DNA of 64,000 nucleotides, from NCBI RefSeq assembly GCF_027595985.1, contig NC_073305.1:26440028-26504027 (forward strand). Direction: 5' to 3'. Below, one piece after another: positions 23,433 to 36,631 of this stretch. The translations under genes and the position numbers were made by a program. Position 1 is the first letter of the stretch. Every line of letters begins with the position of its first letter. A model generated the notes under the pieces. The model did not search any database. It was given only the letters and a program-made list of their open reading frames with translations, and was not told the origin of the DNA. This DNA comes from Sorex araneus (taxonomy: Eukaryota > Chordata > Mammalia > Eulipotyphla > Soricidae).

Positions 23433-23940
23433 AACTATAAAGCTCAACTAGCCACAGCAGCTTGGTAAATTCTTAGACATGGACTTAACAATCCTGTGAT
23501 GCACTATAATAATTTTCACATACAAAAAAGTTTTTAAACATATCTATTTTTTATATTAGAGCTTTGTTAGCTAATCAACTCTAGAATTGTATCAATGGTT
23601 GTGGGTTTTGTCTACATTTTAAAAATAAATTAAGAAGTAAAAAGTAAAAGTAAATTTCTGAGGTATAAAAGATTTCTTGTTTTATCCAGCTAAGAGATCT
23701 ATGTTGTCAAAGAAATCAAACCAGACCAAGTAAGAAGGGAAGAAAACAAGATAAGGTGAGGAAAGGCTTTGTCTCTGGTGTGATACCCTGGGCATCTTCA
23801 TTTGTCCTGCTTTGGACTTCTGGGAACCTATCGGAAACTAGAAGAACATGAAAAGTCATTGAAGTCTTTGTTTCTAGAGTCTTGGTTTCTAGCTAACAGG
23901 TTACTAGTCATTCAGTATCACGCGGGCACATGAGTGTGCA

Positions 23941-23944
<4 letters not shown>

Positions 23945-23987
<43 letters not shown>

Positions 23988-24030
23988 TTTTCTGTAAGTG
24001 CACACTTGAGAGAGAGAGAAAGAGAGAATG
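23945..24030. repeat. (TG)n(AG)n compound microsatellite
   Basis: About 11 TG units pass directly into about 12 AG units (to 23987); a second short AG run lies at 24009-24027. Confidence 0.95.
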
Positions 24031-25524
24031 CAAAGCCACTCAGAGCATACTGCTTAATTAATTTTCTAATATGATTATTGGAAAACAGGTTACAATTTAA
24101 AAAGAATAGACTTAAGGAGGCAGGTAATTGGAATGTTAATCTAAAGTTGATCCTGATTCCATTCACAAGGGTCAGGGGAAGTCAGTAAAAGGCCATTATT
24201 CAAAGATGAACTCCAGGGAAGATTCAAATGTCAAAGAGTTAGGTCCATTGTCATTTGATAATGACTCACTAACCTTAGACCTCATTTTTCTAACTCTCTA
24301 AACAGAAACTTTTGTTTGACTCTTTGATTAGTTTTTTATTCATTTTGTATTCAACAGAGTTCCTGTGTTTCTTACTATTCACATTCTCATATTCATGAAA
24401 TATCTGCCTGCATATCATCCAGGAGCTCTTTGAAACTGCAGGAAGTCAGATTTACTGAATTAGAACCTGCCTTTAACTTAGACTCACAAGTAATTACAGT
24501 GCATATTTTAGAAGAACCTGTTTGAGTGATGAACGTTTGTTGTGTGAGTAAAGCAATGTGTGAATACTGCTGGCTCTGATATAGTGGGAGGGAAAGGGTG
24601 GAGCATGAGGAGAACTCATTGATATAATTGATCATTTTCAATCTCACCCACCCAAAAAGTTATAAAATGCAAATATACTTGATGAGATGACTAGGAGTGG
24701 GGAATGGCAGCAAATAAAAGGAAGCCCAGGGCCAGATGATGAGCTCTTTGTCCCTTCACCTACAGTGCCCAGAAAGATGTCAGAACAGCAGGGATCTCAC
24801 CCACACACTCATATCCATGGCCAGAGACTAAGGAAAGCCAAGAAAACAGGGATTTGGTGGAGTACCAACTTAGAGAGGTGCAGTCACAGAATAGAGTAGC
24901 AAACCCCAGTAAGGAGACATAAATGACAAGCCTCCAGCTGTAGATTCCAGATCAGGAACACACGCACTGGAGAACAGAATGGAATAGGGAAAAGACCAGT
25001 TCTTTGTACACTGAAAGTGACCAGATGGCAAGAGACAGGATGCATGGCATCAGACACCAGTAAAAGAGATGCCTGGAACCCTCTAATTGAACTGTACAAC
25101 AAATGTCAACTTCTTAAGTATCTGAGTCTTGTATGCATAGCTTTCATACGATTCTCAAAGAATGCATGAGATCAGGAATAAATCCACCTTTATGCTAACA
25201 GCTCGGTAGGATGCCCCAGTCAGGACAGACTTGCTGTATTCCTACACGGAAACTCCTCTTTCCATGGACCCCAGTGCCATCTGTCACAGGATCAGGCTTG
25301 GCTGGGGCCTTTGAAGCATAGTGCATCAAAGATGAGTGGACAGGAAAAGTTGGCCCTGTGGAAGCTGAGGGTGTAATAAAGGCTGCCCAGATTTCATTCT
25401 TCTGAGGACCCTGAAAACTTAAATAATCAAGTGATTACCCTGTGAATAACTCTGGTGTTTAATGTGTGGCAAGCTGTGTTTTAGTTCTGGGTGGTGTTTA
25501 TTTTGCACTCAATTTAATGATGTA
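24031..25524. other. No gene recognised
   Basis: No repeat or exon that I can support; open frames up to 84 codons look incidental. Confidence 0.4.
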
Positions 25525-25702
25525 GGGGGCTAGAGCAGTAGTTGCAGTGGGTATGATACTTGCCTTGCATGAAGCTGACCTGGGTTTGATCCCTGCTACC
25601 CCATCTGATCCCTGATCTCCACTAGGAGTAATCCCTGAGTACAGAGTTAGGATTTAGCCCTGAACACAGTCAAGGATGGCCCCCAAACAGCAACAAAAAT
25701 CA
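25525..25702 (+). mobile_element. Old SOR SINE
   Basis: 'ggggctagagcagtagttgc', 'gacctgggtttgatccctgc' and 'aggagtaatccctgagtaca' preserve the element's order end to end, but many substitutions and a poor tail indicate age. Confidence 0.8.
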
Positions 25703-26318
25703 TCTAAACTGTGTTAAAGGCCATCCCAGGGCTGGAAAAATAATTGAACAAGCTGGAGCACTGCATGAAAGAGGCAAAGTTGACAGAGTAAACCATATGG
25801 ATGCTAAGGGGTAACTCTATGAAACACCTAAGCCAGCAATATTAATGTGAGATTTAATCAATTACAGGCTCAGAAAAGGTTTTGTGTGAGTCTTAGTTTG
25901 CCAAGAATGTACTTTTACTGGCTGTATGAGTATATACAAAAAGAATGAGAAAGGCTAGCAAATCTGCAGGCTTATTGGCAGTGACACAGGCTAAGGATAA
26001 CAGCTATTCCTCCATAATCAAGAACATCAAAACTGAAATTTGACCACCAGGAGGAATGTGTCAAGCCACAGAGGGAAATCCCCCATCCCTCTGAGTTCCT
26101 GGTTTGGATGAGCAAACACATTAACACCAGCCACATTTACTAGCAAAAGAAGAACCGATTTGTGGAGAATTTATAGACTGTAATTTTTTAAGTAAATGGG
26201 ACTAATGAAGGTTAAAATCCCTGGCTATAGAATAAAATAGAGGGAGGGAGGGGGTGTTTGCTTATGACAACACCATTGTTCAAAAGATGTCTGCTGGACT
26301 TTCAGATAGATTTCTCCA

Positions 26319-26410
26319 GGGCCTGGGGAGAATAGACTGGAGCACAGGTCTAGCACCCAGGACCCTCATTTCAATCCCTGCCACTGCATGTCCTCCTGAC
26401 CCAAAAGATT
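26319..26410 (+). mobile_element. Degenerate SOR-like relic
   Basis: 'gcctggggagaatagactgg', 'caatccctgccactgcatg' and 'gacccaaaagatta' are compatible with a decayed SOR copy. Low similarity. Confidence 0.35.
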
Positions 26411-26553
26411 ACTCCAATAGTTAAAAAAATATGTATGGAGATGTCCTTAATGTTAGTCAATCATGACCATTAAAGTGATGGTGACAGTTTATCTAAGGGC
26501 CCCAAGAGCTTCCACTGACCTCAGTTCTGCATGCCAAGGTAACACATGCTAAT

Positions 26554-26752
26554 AAAAATCTATTATGGGGGGCTGGAGCGATAGCATTGCTGGTAGGGCG
26601 TTTGCCTTGCACACGGCCGACCCGGGTTCGAATCCCAGCATCCCATATGGTCCCCTGAGCACAGCCAGGAGTAATTCCTGAGTGCAGAGCCAGGAGTAAC
26701 CCCTGTGCATTGCACAGGTGTGACCCAAAAAGAAAAAAAAAATCTATTATGG
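26554..26752 (+). mobile_element. Young SOR SINE with perfect TSD
   Basis: The SINE (26569-26737) starts GGGGCTGGAGCGATAGCA and keeps an intact 'GACCCGGGTTCGAATCCCAG' B-box region. A perfect 15-bp TSD, AAAAATCTATTATGG, flanks it at 26554-26568 and 26738-26752. One of the youngest insertions here. Confidence 0.95.
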
Positions 26753-27601
26753 ACATCTTACAAAAAGCCTGCCTGAACATTGGCAGGGAGGCTGAGCCTA
26801 TGGATATATCTATTCTTTAACTGCGTTTAGGGCTGCCACTCTGTCAGCTTTACCCAGAGGGCTCTTTGACAAATGAAACACAGGAGCTATGTGGATAGTT
26901 GTCCCCCAGGATGCCTGATTTGCTTTGATTATGTTTCTTTGCTGCCGAAATCTTTTGCTTAAGAGATGATTTACCTATGTACCTTTAAGCAAACTGAAGT
27001 GATGGAATAGAGGGACAGGAACAAATGAGCCAGGAATCTGGTAAAGATCAGATAACAAATGCTTTCTAGAACACAAAGCCAGCCTCATCAACTTCTTCTT
27101 GTCTGCTAAAAATCTAACTCTGTGTTATCCTATACCCACCGTTTTCACACTATTATCCTTTCCACCCTCCAGTTATAGGATTTCATGGAATCCTCCACTC
27201 AGGGTGTCCTGGAGGGACACCATATTTCCCTGGACATGGCGATCAACTTGGGTATGGACACAAAAAATTAGCTACATCCAAATGAGTCCACATATATCAG
27301 TACTACTCTTGCTCCTCCCAGCTCAAGCACTAACCATCTGTCTACTAAGACCTAATTCTGGATCATCTGTCAAACAGAAAAGAACAGATAAGGAAATCTT
27401 CCTTAGACTGGAAGTATGCAATATTAGCGACCTTGGGAGTCATTTCTCAGAGACTGCTATGATTAAAACATAAGGAAAGTGTATTTCTCAGTGTCTGATG
27501 CAGGAGCCACGTGGCACACCTCTCCCAGTGGAAAATAAAGGATTGGGGAAATTATTCTCATGAAATTTATCTCAATTTATCTAGGATTTCTTAACATTGA
27601 G

Positions 27602-27790
27602 AAGACTATTTTTTTTTTTGCTTTTTGGGTCACACCTGGTGATGCACAAGGGTTACTTCTGGCTCTTCACTCAGGAATTATTCCTGGCAGTGCTCGTGGG
27701 AACATATGGGATGCTGGGAATCGAACCTGGGTTGGCCACGTGCAATGCAAATGTCCTACCCACTATGCTATTGCTCCAGGCCCAAGACTA
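27602..27790 (-). mobile_element. SOR SINE, antisense
   Basis: T-run at 27609, 'GCTTTTTGGGTCACACCTGG', then the body and the head ending 'ctattgctccaggccc' at 27782. Short TSD AAGACTA (27602-27608 and 27784-27790). Two overlapping incidental open frames arise from it. Confidence 0.92.
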
Positions 27791-28103
27791 ATTTTTTAAG
27801 TGAACACAAGACCTCTGATTCAAATATCTATGTTCAATTCTTATATTCATGTTTGCTTTCTAATCCATGTAGCTCACTAAAACTTAAAAAATAGAAATTT
27901 TTGTTAAAGATGAGGTCAGGATTTTTTTTCAGAGTTAGCAATTCACTTTTGCTGTTTCTGAAGGGAAATGAGGAAAACTATTATACTGAAATTATGCTGA
28001 GGCTATATTATGGAGTTTATAGGATAGAGTGGAAAAACAGATCATGTCTCTGTAACATTTCATATCCCTTAAAACATGCACTGAGAATATATGGAAAAGT
28101 TAT

Positions 28104-28215
28104 GTTCGAACTCTGGCACTGCATGGTTTCCTGAATGCTTCGAGAATTATTCCTGAGCCTGGAGCTAGGAGCAGTCACTGAACACCACTGGATATGACCG
28201 AGAACCCAATATAGA
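28104..28215 (+). mobile_element. 5'-truncated SOR SINE
   Basis: Begins at the B-box end ('gttcgaactctggcactgca'), continues 'attattcctgagcctggagc' and ends 'ccactggatatgaccgagaac'. The head is absent. Confidence 0.55.
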
Positions 28216-29676
28216 TAGAAAATTCAGGAGAAAGTCCAAGAGCAAAAATTAGCTTTAGAATTATATATGTAGTGCTGTCTCTTGAAGTGCTTGTGTTATA
28301 TACACTGAGATGTTTCTTCTATGAGACATAGACTAGCATTTGAACAAATATATTTAGAATTTCATAACGAGGGCAGAGAGAAGATTTACGAAGCTATTTG
28401 GCGATGTGGCAAGCATATAGATTTATGTCATTTCAATTGAACAATCAGAATGTTGACCATCAGGTAAAGGACTGGGAAAGTTCTGTCCATCATTGAGGAA
28501 GAGAGGCATTGGTGTGGGAGGCACACAGGAAGGCGTGGAAAGAATAAATGTGGGCCGAAGAAGGGGCTGGGGAAGTCTTTCTCCTTCAGTAATACACCTA
28601 ATACCTTTAAGAGCAGGCCCTTTCATGTTCCGTCCCACATATGGCACCCTGGAGATAAGCAGATTTTGAGCAACCAGTTCACTGCCACTCCTTGCCTTTC
28701 TGCACCACTGACTTTGAATACTCTTTGTGAACTGGAGCACCTATTGTCAAGTGTTGTCAACATTAATGGCATTACTAATCCCAACCAGGCAGGCAATGAG
28801 AGGAATCAGATGGGGCATAACCGCCTCTGGAAGTTGTCAGAAAAAAAATTTATTTGTGAGAACCATTCTTAATGTATAACTGACCAGAGATTCTGGTACA
28901 CATTAGGATAGAAACAATGGACATTTGTTATATATTTCATGTGGAAAAGTGTACACTTGTTCCGAAAAATTCTTTTGAAAGGTAGAGATATGAAGAATTA
29001 AAGGCTTCACAGTGGGACTTATGCACATAATCCAAAAGCATTTTTAAAAATAAATTAAGCACCAACATGCTCATTACTTTGGCTGTACTTGAAAGAAACA
29101 CTCTCCCTGCAAAAAGTGGTAGAGGACATATGAGAAGAGTCCAATTCTCTTTGAGACCAACTCGAAGTCAGTCTTTCTCTCACACAGCAGGTAAATTTCC
29201 CCCAGGAGGAAAGTCACTTAGGATGTTGCAAAGGGAGGCATGGAAAATCATTTCCTCCATGTGTTAGGGGTCTTCCTATTTCCTGTGACCATTTATTTTT
29301 AATAATTCTTACTTCAGTCAATCTGAACTTAACAATATTTTGCAGAAAGAGGCAGCTGGCTTCCCATGGACAGGAAAGAATGGTTCCAAAGCATTTTAGG
29401 AGCTTGGGAGATGCGGTGGACTATTTCATTTATATTTTCTTTATGCTGCTGATCTGTTATCCAACTGGCAGCAACAAATTACCCATAACTTAGGTATGAA
29501 TAGGAGGACGGGGTGCAATTCCAACTACCAGATCATTATAGCTAGTTTTCTTCCTGCTTAATGGGGACATTAAACCAGGAGACCTGACAATGATGCCAAA
29601 CAATGAATTCTTTCTGTAGACATGTGTAACATGAAGAGATTGTTAATCCATATGTCTTGTCAAAAGACTGTTAAAC
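28216..29676. other. No gene recognised
   Basis: No supported exon. Frames of 105 (-, 28423-28740) and 68 codons lack motifs. No clear repeat. Confidence 0.4.
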
Positions 29677-29828
29677 TGGGACTGGAGAGAGAGTACTTGC
29701 CTTGAATGATCAATCTCGGATTCAATCCCCAGCATCCCATCTGCTCCCCCAAGCACCGTAAAGAGTGGTTCAAGCACAGAGCCAGGAGTAAGCCCTGTTC
29801 ACCACTGGATGTGGCCCCCAAACAGCAA
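29677..29828 (+). mobile_element. SOR SINE, older
   Basis: 'actgggactggagagagagt', 'ggattcaatccccagcatcc' and 'ccactggatgtggcccccaa' give a shortened, diverged copy whose A-rich end runs into the next SINE. Confidence 0.75.
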
Positions 29829-30003
29829 AGCACAGCAGGTAGGGCATTTGCCTTGCACATGACTGACCCAGGTTCGGTTCCTCCATCCGTCTCGGAGAGT
29901 CTGGCAAGCTACTGAGAGTATCCCGCCCGCACAGCAGAGCCTGGCAAGCTACCCGTGGCATATTCAATATGCCAAAAACAGTAACAACAAGTCTCACAAA
30001 AAA
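29829..30003 (+). mobile_element. SOR variant SINE, 3' truncated
   Basis: Begins inside the head ('gcacagcaggtagggcattt') directly against the preceding SINE, then 'cctccatccgtctcggagag', two 'gcaagctac' blocks and 'TTCAATATGCCAAAAACAG', stopping at 'caagtctcacaaaaaaag'. The usual GATGACAGTG end is replaced by an A run, so reverse transcription probably primed from an early poly(A). Confidence 0.85.
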
Positions 30004-30559
30004 AGAGAGAACCTTAAACTAATATTAATATGGCCATTTCAGTTCTTTCAGTGCCTTCTGTGAACTTTCTCTGAGCATAACCAGAGTTGCGGGATGGATT
30101 AGACACATTAGGAGACATTGCTGGGAAAAATGAGAGATAAAGGGCAAAGTAAAAGCAGAGCCAGAAAAGCAGCCAGGTAGACGGAGGAACCTTACCTAGT
30201 TCAGCTCCAGGGAGGGTAACTTGGATTCACTTCTGCCAGGTAACTGAGAAAAAGCTGAGCCCAACTCGAAGTTGCCCCAACTGGAAGTATGGGGGGGTTG
30301 GGGTAGGGAAAGATGCTTGAGGGTTTGTCTTAGAAGTCTTCTATGAGTGGTTAAAGGACCCCTGTGAAAACAAGTTTTCAGATGTTACCAATTGCCAGTG
30401 GGCAAAATTGAATGCAGCAAGCTGAGGGCAATTTTCCAGCAAGGACACAAACACTGCTATTGGGACAGAGAGTGCCCTGGGCATACCACATGTCTGCTAA
30501 CATGGTACAGAGAGTCTGATTTTGATTCTAGTCCTTAATTTCTGTGTCAGTTCTACACT

Positions 30560-30650
30560 CCTTAACTTTTGAAAATGGAATATATTGCTATCTTCCTTAT
30601 GGAAAGTGGAAGCTAAGCCTTAGAAAGGGTACACAGCTAGCAACTATGGG
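30560..30650 (+). mobile_element. MIR-like relic
   Basis: 'gaagctaagccttagaaagg' and 'gtacacagctagcaactatg' parallel the MIR core ('..aggcacagagaggt .. cacacagctag'). Diverged. Confidence 0.45.
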
Positions 30651-30762
30651 AGTCATAGATACAAGTGCTTCCCCATGTTTCAGCCTTGTTTCATGTACCG
30701 ATAAATGCAGGGAATTTTAGAGTTTAAGAGGTCTATTATTTGACCCAAAAATAATGAATAGT

Positions 30763-31028
30763 ATGTATATCTATCACTGTCACTGTCATCTCATTGCTCA
30801 TCGAGTTGCTCAAGCGGACACCAGTAACGTCTCCATGTGAGATTTGTTACTATTTTTGGCATATCGGATACACCATGAGTAGCTTGCCAGGCTCTGCCAT
30901 GCGAGCAAGATACTCTTGGTAGCTTGCCAGGCTCTCAGAGAGGGGCGGGGGAATCAAACCCAGGTCAGCTGCATGCAAGACAAACTCTCTACCTGCTGTG
31001 CTATCGCTCCAGCCCATGTATACCTATA
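30763..31028 (-). mobile_element. SOR variant SINE with TSD
   Basis: Full-length antisense copy (30775-31016): 'CACTGTCACTGTCATCTC' at the 3' end, 'TTTTTGGCATATCGGATACA' in the middle, and the head ending 'gtgctatcgctccagccc'. Flanked by ATGTATATCTAT (30763-30774) and ATGTATACCTAT (31017-31028), 11 of 12 identical. Confidence 0.92.
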
Positions 31029-32033
31029 CAGTCATGAAAACAACAACTCTTTTCTGAGATTATATGAACAACAGTTTTTCACATCTCCCAAATGGTTAAC
31101 ACTGCATGACTTAAGAGATAAAATCAGTTGGTGTGCTGAATTGATGATAATTTAGTCTTATAGCTTGATATCAAATAAATATGCATTGTAGGAGCAGCTC
31201 AATAATAAATCAACAGGAAGTTTTGAGAAGAGGAACAGAATCCTCATATTTGGGAGCTATTTTCCTTTGTTCATTGCCCAAGAGATTTTGTTTTTAAGAT
31301 TGCTAGTCTGTAACTACACTAAGCCATACTCTATAATTCACTTATTTAATTCCTCCTTTCTTCCATATAAACATAATTACTGAGAACAATCTATTTGTTC
31401 TTGTTTGATAATGGCCAACACTAAGACTAGCAGATTACACTGCACTGTGTTTGAAGGCAGTGGGGGATGTTGTACTGACGGCTCCTCTGGCTTCTGGAAA
31501 AAGAATCGTTTCCGTTCCTGTTTCTCATGCCTGTGACTGGGGTTTGTTTTTCTCTTTTGTTGGGTTCAATTTGGTTTGCAAATAGCCTTTTGGAGATAGC
31601 TAATTGAATTCTGGGATGCGGACTGGAAATGTTCTGGAACTCAGGCCCTGTCATCTGAGGTCATATTAGCCACTCCTACCACCATCCCTGCTCCCTCCCG
31701 AGCCCTGGGGCAGCGTCCTCCATGACTTGGAGAGTATTATTTCTCATCCCAGGCCCCAATTTTTCAGTGCTACTTATAACCATGCCCTTTGTGCTGCATG
31801 CTATAGCAGATACATTCTCAGTACTGACCCACTGACCCCGCCCCTCATATAAATATAATCCCTTCCCTTTTCCCCCTGGGACTGCTCAGGGACAGTGGAA
31901 TGTTCAAGGGCACTCCCTTGATTTAGTTATGTTATCACTCTGTCCTAGCAGGAGAGGGGAGGAAGATGAGGGATGGGTGGAGAGGATGGGGAAGGCAGGA
32001 AGACAAAGGAGGGAGACAAAGAGCGAGAGACAC
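31029..32033. other. No gene recognised
   Basis: No supported exon. C-rich sequence at 31660-31900 contains TATAAATATAA (31848-31858), without further promoter context. Confidence 0.35.
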
Positions 32034-33134
<1,101 letters not shown>

Positions 33135-33148
33135 TTACAATCACTCTT

Positions 33149-33326
33149 TTTCTGTTGTTGTTGCTTTTTGGGTCACACCTGGCGATGCACAGGGGTTACT
33201 CCTGGCTTTGCATTCAGGAATCAACCCTGGCAGTGCTCAGGGGACCATATGGGATGCTAGGAATCGAACCCAGATTGGCCCTGTGCAAGGCAAACGCCCT
33301 ACCCGCTGTGCTATTGCTCCAGCTCC
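33149..33326 (-). mobile_element. SOR SINE, antisense
   Basis: 'GCTTTTTGGGTCACACCTGG', 'GGGACCATATGGGATGCTAG' and the head 'cgctgtgctattgctccagc'. Close to the young copies; imperfect TSD (TTACAATCACTCTT / CTACAACCAGTCTT). Confidence 0.93.
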
Positions 33327-33416
33327 CTACAACCAGTCTTGATGTGCTACTCTGAAAGGGTTTTGGAGGTGTGGGAAGCACACCTTTAGCCTCAGAACTG
33401 CAAAATCCCCGCTAGT

Positions 33417-33436
33417 GACACAGCGCCCTCTTCCGG
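33417..33436 (-). promoter_or_regulatory. CTCF-like motif
   Basis: On the - strand the bases read CCGGAAGAGGGCGCTGTGTC, matching the CTCF core AGRKGGCRS well and the 5' CC less well. Sequence match only. Confidence 0.35.
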
Positions 33437-33653
33437 AAACCATGGGAAGGGGTGTATTACAAATGAGACCAGGGCAAGGATCTGGAAGGGAACCCGCCAA
33501 AAAAGCTGCTCACTTAGAAACTATGGGGGACAAGCAAATGGAATGTACTTTTCTTTTCTGGGGCCACAGGCCTGTGCTCCGCGGTTGTTCAAAAATAGGT
33601 GCTAGGGCTATAGGAGATTAGTGGATGCTCTTCTTTTAAGAAGACAGGGCATG

Positions 33654-33848
33654 AGGTCAGAGAGATAGATAGCACAGTAAATAAGGCACTTGTCTTGAAT
33701 GCCAGTTGGCTTCGTTTTCAATTCAGGGCACTACATATTAGTTCCCTGAGCACAGACAGATGTGATTCCTGAGCAAAGAAACAAGGAGTAAAAGCTGAGC
33801 ACCACCGGATGTAGCCCCCCCAAACAAATACAAACAAACAAAAACAAG
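33654..33848 (+). mobile_element. Old SOR SINE
   Basis: 'gtcagagagatagatagcac', 'gttccctgagcacagacaga' and 'ccaccggatgtagccccc' keep the order, with an (AAAC)n tail at 33826-33848. Heavily diverged. Confidence 0.65.
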
Positions 33849-33901
33849 AACAGTGTTGGTCTCTTACAATCCAAAAAAACATCACTACTGGGAACTATAA
33901 G

Positions 33902-34109
33902 AAGCTTTATCAGGGGCTAAAGCAATAGTACAGTAATTAGGGCATTTGTCTTGCACGAGGCTGACTGGATTAGATCCTCAGCATCCCATGTGAACCCCAA
34001 GCAACACCAGGAGTAACTCCCGAGTGCACAGCCAAAAGTAACTCTTGAACATCGCCAGTGTGACCAAAAAAGTAAACAGAAACAAAACAAAAACAAAAAG
34101 CGCTTTATC
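33902..34109 (+). mobile_element. SOR SINE, intermediate age
   Basis: 'ggggctaaagcaatagtaca' to 'tcgccagtgtgaccaaaaaa' with an A/C-rich tail. Flanks GCTTTATC (33904-33911 and 34102-34109) form a short TSD. Confidence 0.85.
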
Positions 34110-35850
34110 TTTTTCATTGTTTTGATTCTCTATATCTCAATAACAGGATACTCAAAAAAGGTTTTATTTGAAATTATTTCATTTTTATCCCACTTTGGAA
34201 GAGTAAAATAATGGGTCACTTCCACAGCCCAATTGTCAAATCCAATTACTCTTCTTAATTGAAATAACTTAAAAGTGTATTTTCTCTTCTAACTAAGTGG
34301 AAATATATTCAAGTTGGCCTCCATTTCTCCATTCAAGTCCCACAAGCATTTCTTGTATGATTTGCATTGTCTGAGGAAATAAGCCAGAGAGGAGCAAGGG
34401 GGGAGACATGAAATCACATTCATTCCATGGTAGATAAAACATCTTCTTTGAAGAGCTTTAGGTCTGGGGATACTTTGTGGGAACCCTGCCAACAAGTTAC
34501 TGGGAATCTTAGGGATCCAAGTGCTACTTGAGCAGTCAGAGAGGTCAATTTTTAGGTGATAGGACCTAAATAGTTCAAGGATGCCCATATGCCAACAGCC
34601 AAAGGCTCCTTGCCAATCACTTACCACATGTGACCAACTTGAGGGGTAGTTACCAGCACTCGAGAACGTTCATTTACTCTCTAACTTCTAAAGTTTTTTG
34701 TTTCCCCTAGGGATCATCCCACCTCCTTAAGTTATTAAAGTTGATACTCTAAGAGCTTAATTGAGTCACCTTCCTCAATATGTTGTTGGGTTCCTGTGGT
34801 TACTTCATGTGTTCCTCTTGACATGAGGGACCCCTAAATCACCTATATTTCCTTCATAACTCACTGAATTATGAAATAAACACTGAGGACATGCAAAGCA
34901 AGGTTTCTCACTTAAACTGAATAGCCATGCGTAAGCTTTATTTTCTTTTACAGAATCTTTACTCAAATAGTGCTTGAAATGTAGAACTAAATCATGGCTT
35001 AAGAAGAAAATTTTGGGAGTGATCTTCATAGACTAACTTAAAGATGCTTAGACTTTAAAGCATTTGTTTCTCTTGATTTGTTTTTTGCAGTACAAATATC
35101 ACTGCCCTTGTTTTATGACACCAGTTTGTTACATACTTGTAAATCTAATTTTTCATTTGTGAGCTCACCAGACCAATTTCCAACCATCTATTCATATTTG
35201 TTGATTGCCTCTCAAATGGCAGTGGTTTTCTATAAAGACAAGATGTCCATCTTGTTCATAGTCAGAAGCAAACTAACTACTTCCAAATGACAGATTTAAA
35301 TACTCATATATTTGCTATAATGTACTTATGCTACCTTTAAGTACAGTTTCTGGGCACAGTGCAAAGCTTCATAGTACAAAAGCAGGGGAGACAGCTTGTA
35401 AGGTTTAGAGGAATATTATTCAGCTTTCAACTGAAGATAGATTTAGAATTTTAAAAAAACCTGCAACAAAAATTTTATTCTCTTAGCTGCCTGTAAGTAG
35501 TTTAGCATACCTCATCTACCAAGAATGTTGCGTCATTTGTGGCACATGATCTTCATTTGGAAAACTCAGTTTAAAATTTGACAGGAGCATGCAGTTTCTA
35601 CCGGCCATTCTATTTATATCACAAAATCTTTCCAGTCCTTCTTACAAATCCCCAAATAACATCAAAACAGGAATAAAATCAACTATAGCAGTGGTGTTTA
35701 CTATATGTAATTTAACTGTTATGACACACGTAAGAATTTCTTATCATGAAGTTGTTTCTCGGAGACATTGATGTCTTCTTATCAATGTGAAAAACAAAAT
35801 GCAAGAGTAAAACATAGTGATAGTCGCACTTTTCAGTTGGGAAAAAAATT
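34110..35850. other. No gene recognised
   Basis: Single-copy-looking AT-rich DNA; the longest frame is 112 codons (-, 34289-34627). No motif or splice pair that I would defend. Confidence 0.4.
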
Positions 35851-35860
35851 TGCCTATTTA

Positions 35861-35903
35861 CACCCAGAGACTTATAGAAATGCATCTAGACTGTGAGCTG
35901 AGC
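35861..35903 (+). repeat. 43-bp internal direct repeat, copy 1
   Basis: Begins CACCCAGAGACTTATAGAAA at the exact 5' end of the retroposon and ends GTGAGCTGAGC. Identical to 36196-36238. Confidence 0.9.
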
Positions 35904-36195
35904 TATGACTACAAGCTGCCCAGGGAGAGGGAAGGATTCTCTCTCCCAACGCTTTCTTTCTAAGGGAATGATAGCGGCAACAGGAGCAGCAGCGCTCATG
36001 TGGTGTCCGCCATCTTCTAAGACTCACAACCCAGAGGTACTTGCTTATTGTGATGTGGCACACAAGAGATCATGGGATGGGGGTGTTACCAGCATGCCCT
36101 TGGCCCAGATGAAATCCGAAGCAGCCGCGCATGACACGGCCGGCCCCTCTACTCCTTAAAGACTATGATCCAGGAGGTCTACTAACCCATTTTGG

Positions 36196-36238
36196 CACCC
36201 AGAGACTTATAGAAATGCATCTAGACTGTGAGCTGAGC
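36196..36238 (+). repeat. 43-bp internal direct repeat, copy 2
   Basis: Identical to 35861-35903, 335 bases downstream, followed by an A run rather than by the sequence that follows copy 1. Confidence 0.9.
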
Positions 36239-36631
36239 AAAAAAAACAGAAATCCCAAACCGTGCAGCCTCAGCAGTGGCTGCATGAGCTCCTATAATCT
36301 TCATTCTCAGGCAATGGAAAACAAACTATCAAATGAAGCCTTTTCAGCAGGTTTGATTGTTGGGGGAAAATTCCAAAAAAATAATGGTCAGTTCTCTGTT
36401 GAAATATTGATTGTGTCCAGGGTGTAGAGAGAATAAAGTGAAGATCATTGGCCACTCAGGTGCGGGGGATGGTGGGAGGGGGGTATACTGGGGTTCTTGG
36501 TGGGGGAACAGGTGCACTGGTGAAGGGATGGGGGTTTGATCATTGTATGGCTGAGACTTAAACCTGAAAGCTTTGTAACTTTTGTCACGGTGATTCAATA
36601 AAATAATTTTTTTAAAAAAATGCCTATTTAA

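Larger units (their letters stand above)
35851..36631 (+). mobile_element. L1-tailed non-autonomous retroposon (long copy)
   Basis: Element 35861-36621, about 760 bp, flanked by the TSD TGCCTATTTA (35851-35860 and 36622-36631). Order: a GC-rich 335-bp unit (35861-36195) containing a YY1-like CCGCCATCTT near 36010; a second start of that unit (36196-36238, 43 bases identical); a region shared with 14240-14450; a G-rich tract (36459-36500); and the last 110 bases resembling the shrew L1 3' end, then AATAAA and an A-rich tail. No protein is encoded, since open frames of 84 and 98 codons are unrelated to L1. It looks like a promoter-type 5' part joined to an L1 3' end. Confidence 0.75.

Noticed and set aside
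36131..36427. 98-codon frame within the L1-tailed retroposon
   Set aside because: Crosses the junction of unrelated parts of the element, and no similar frame is kept in the 14.2-kb copy.
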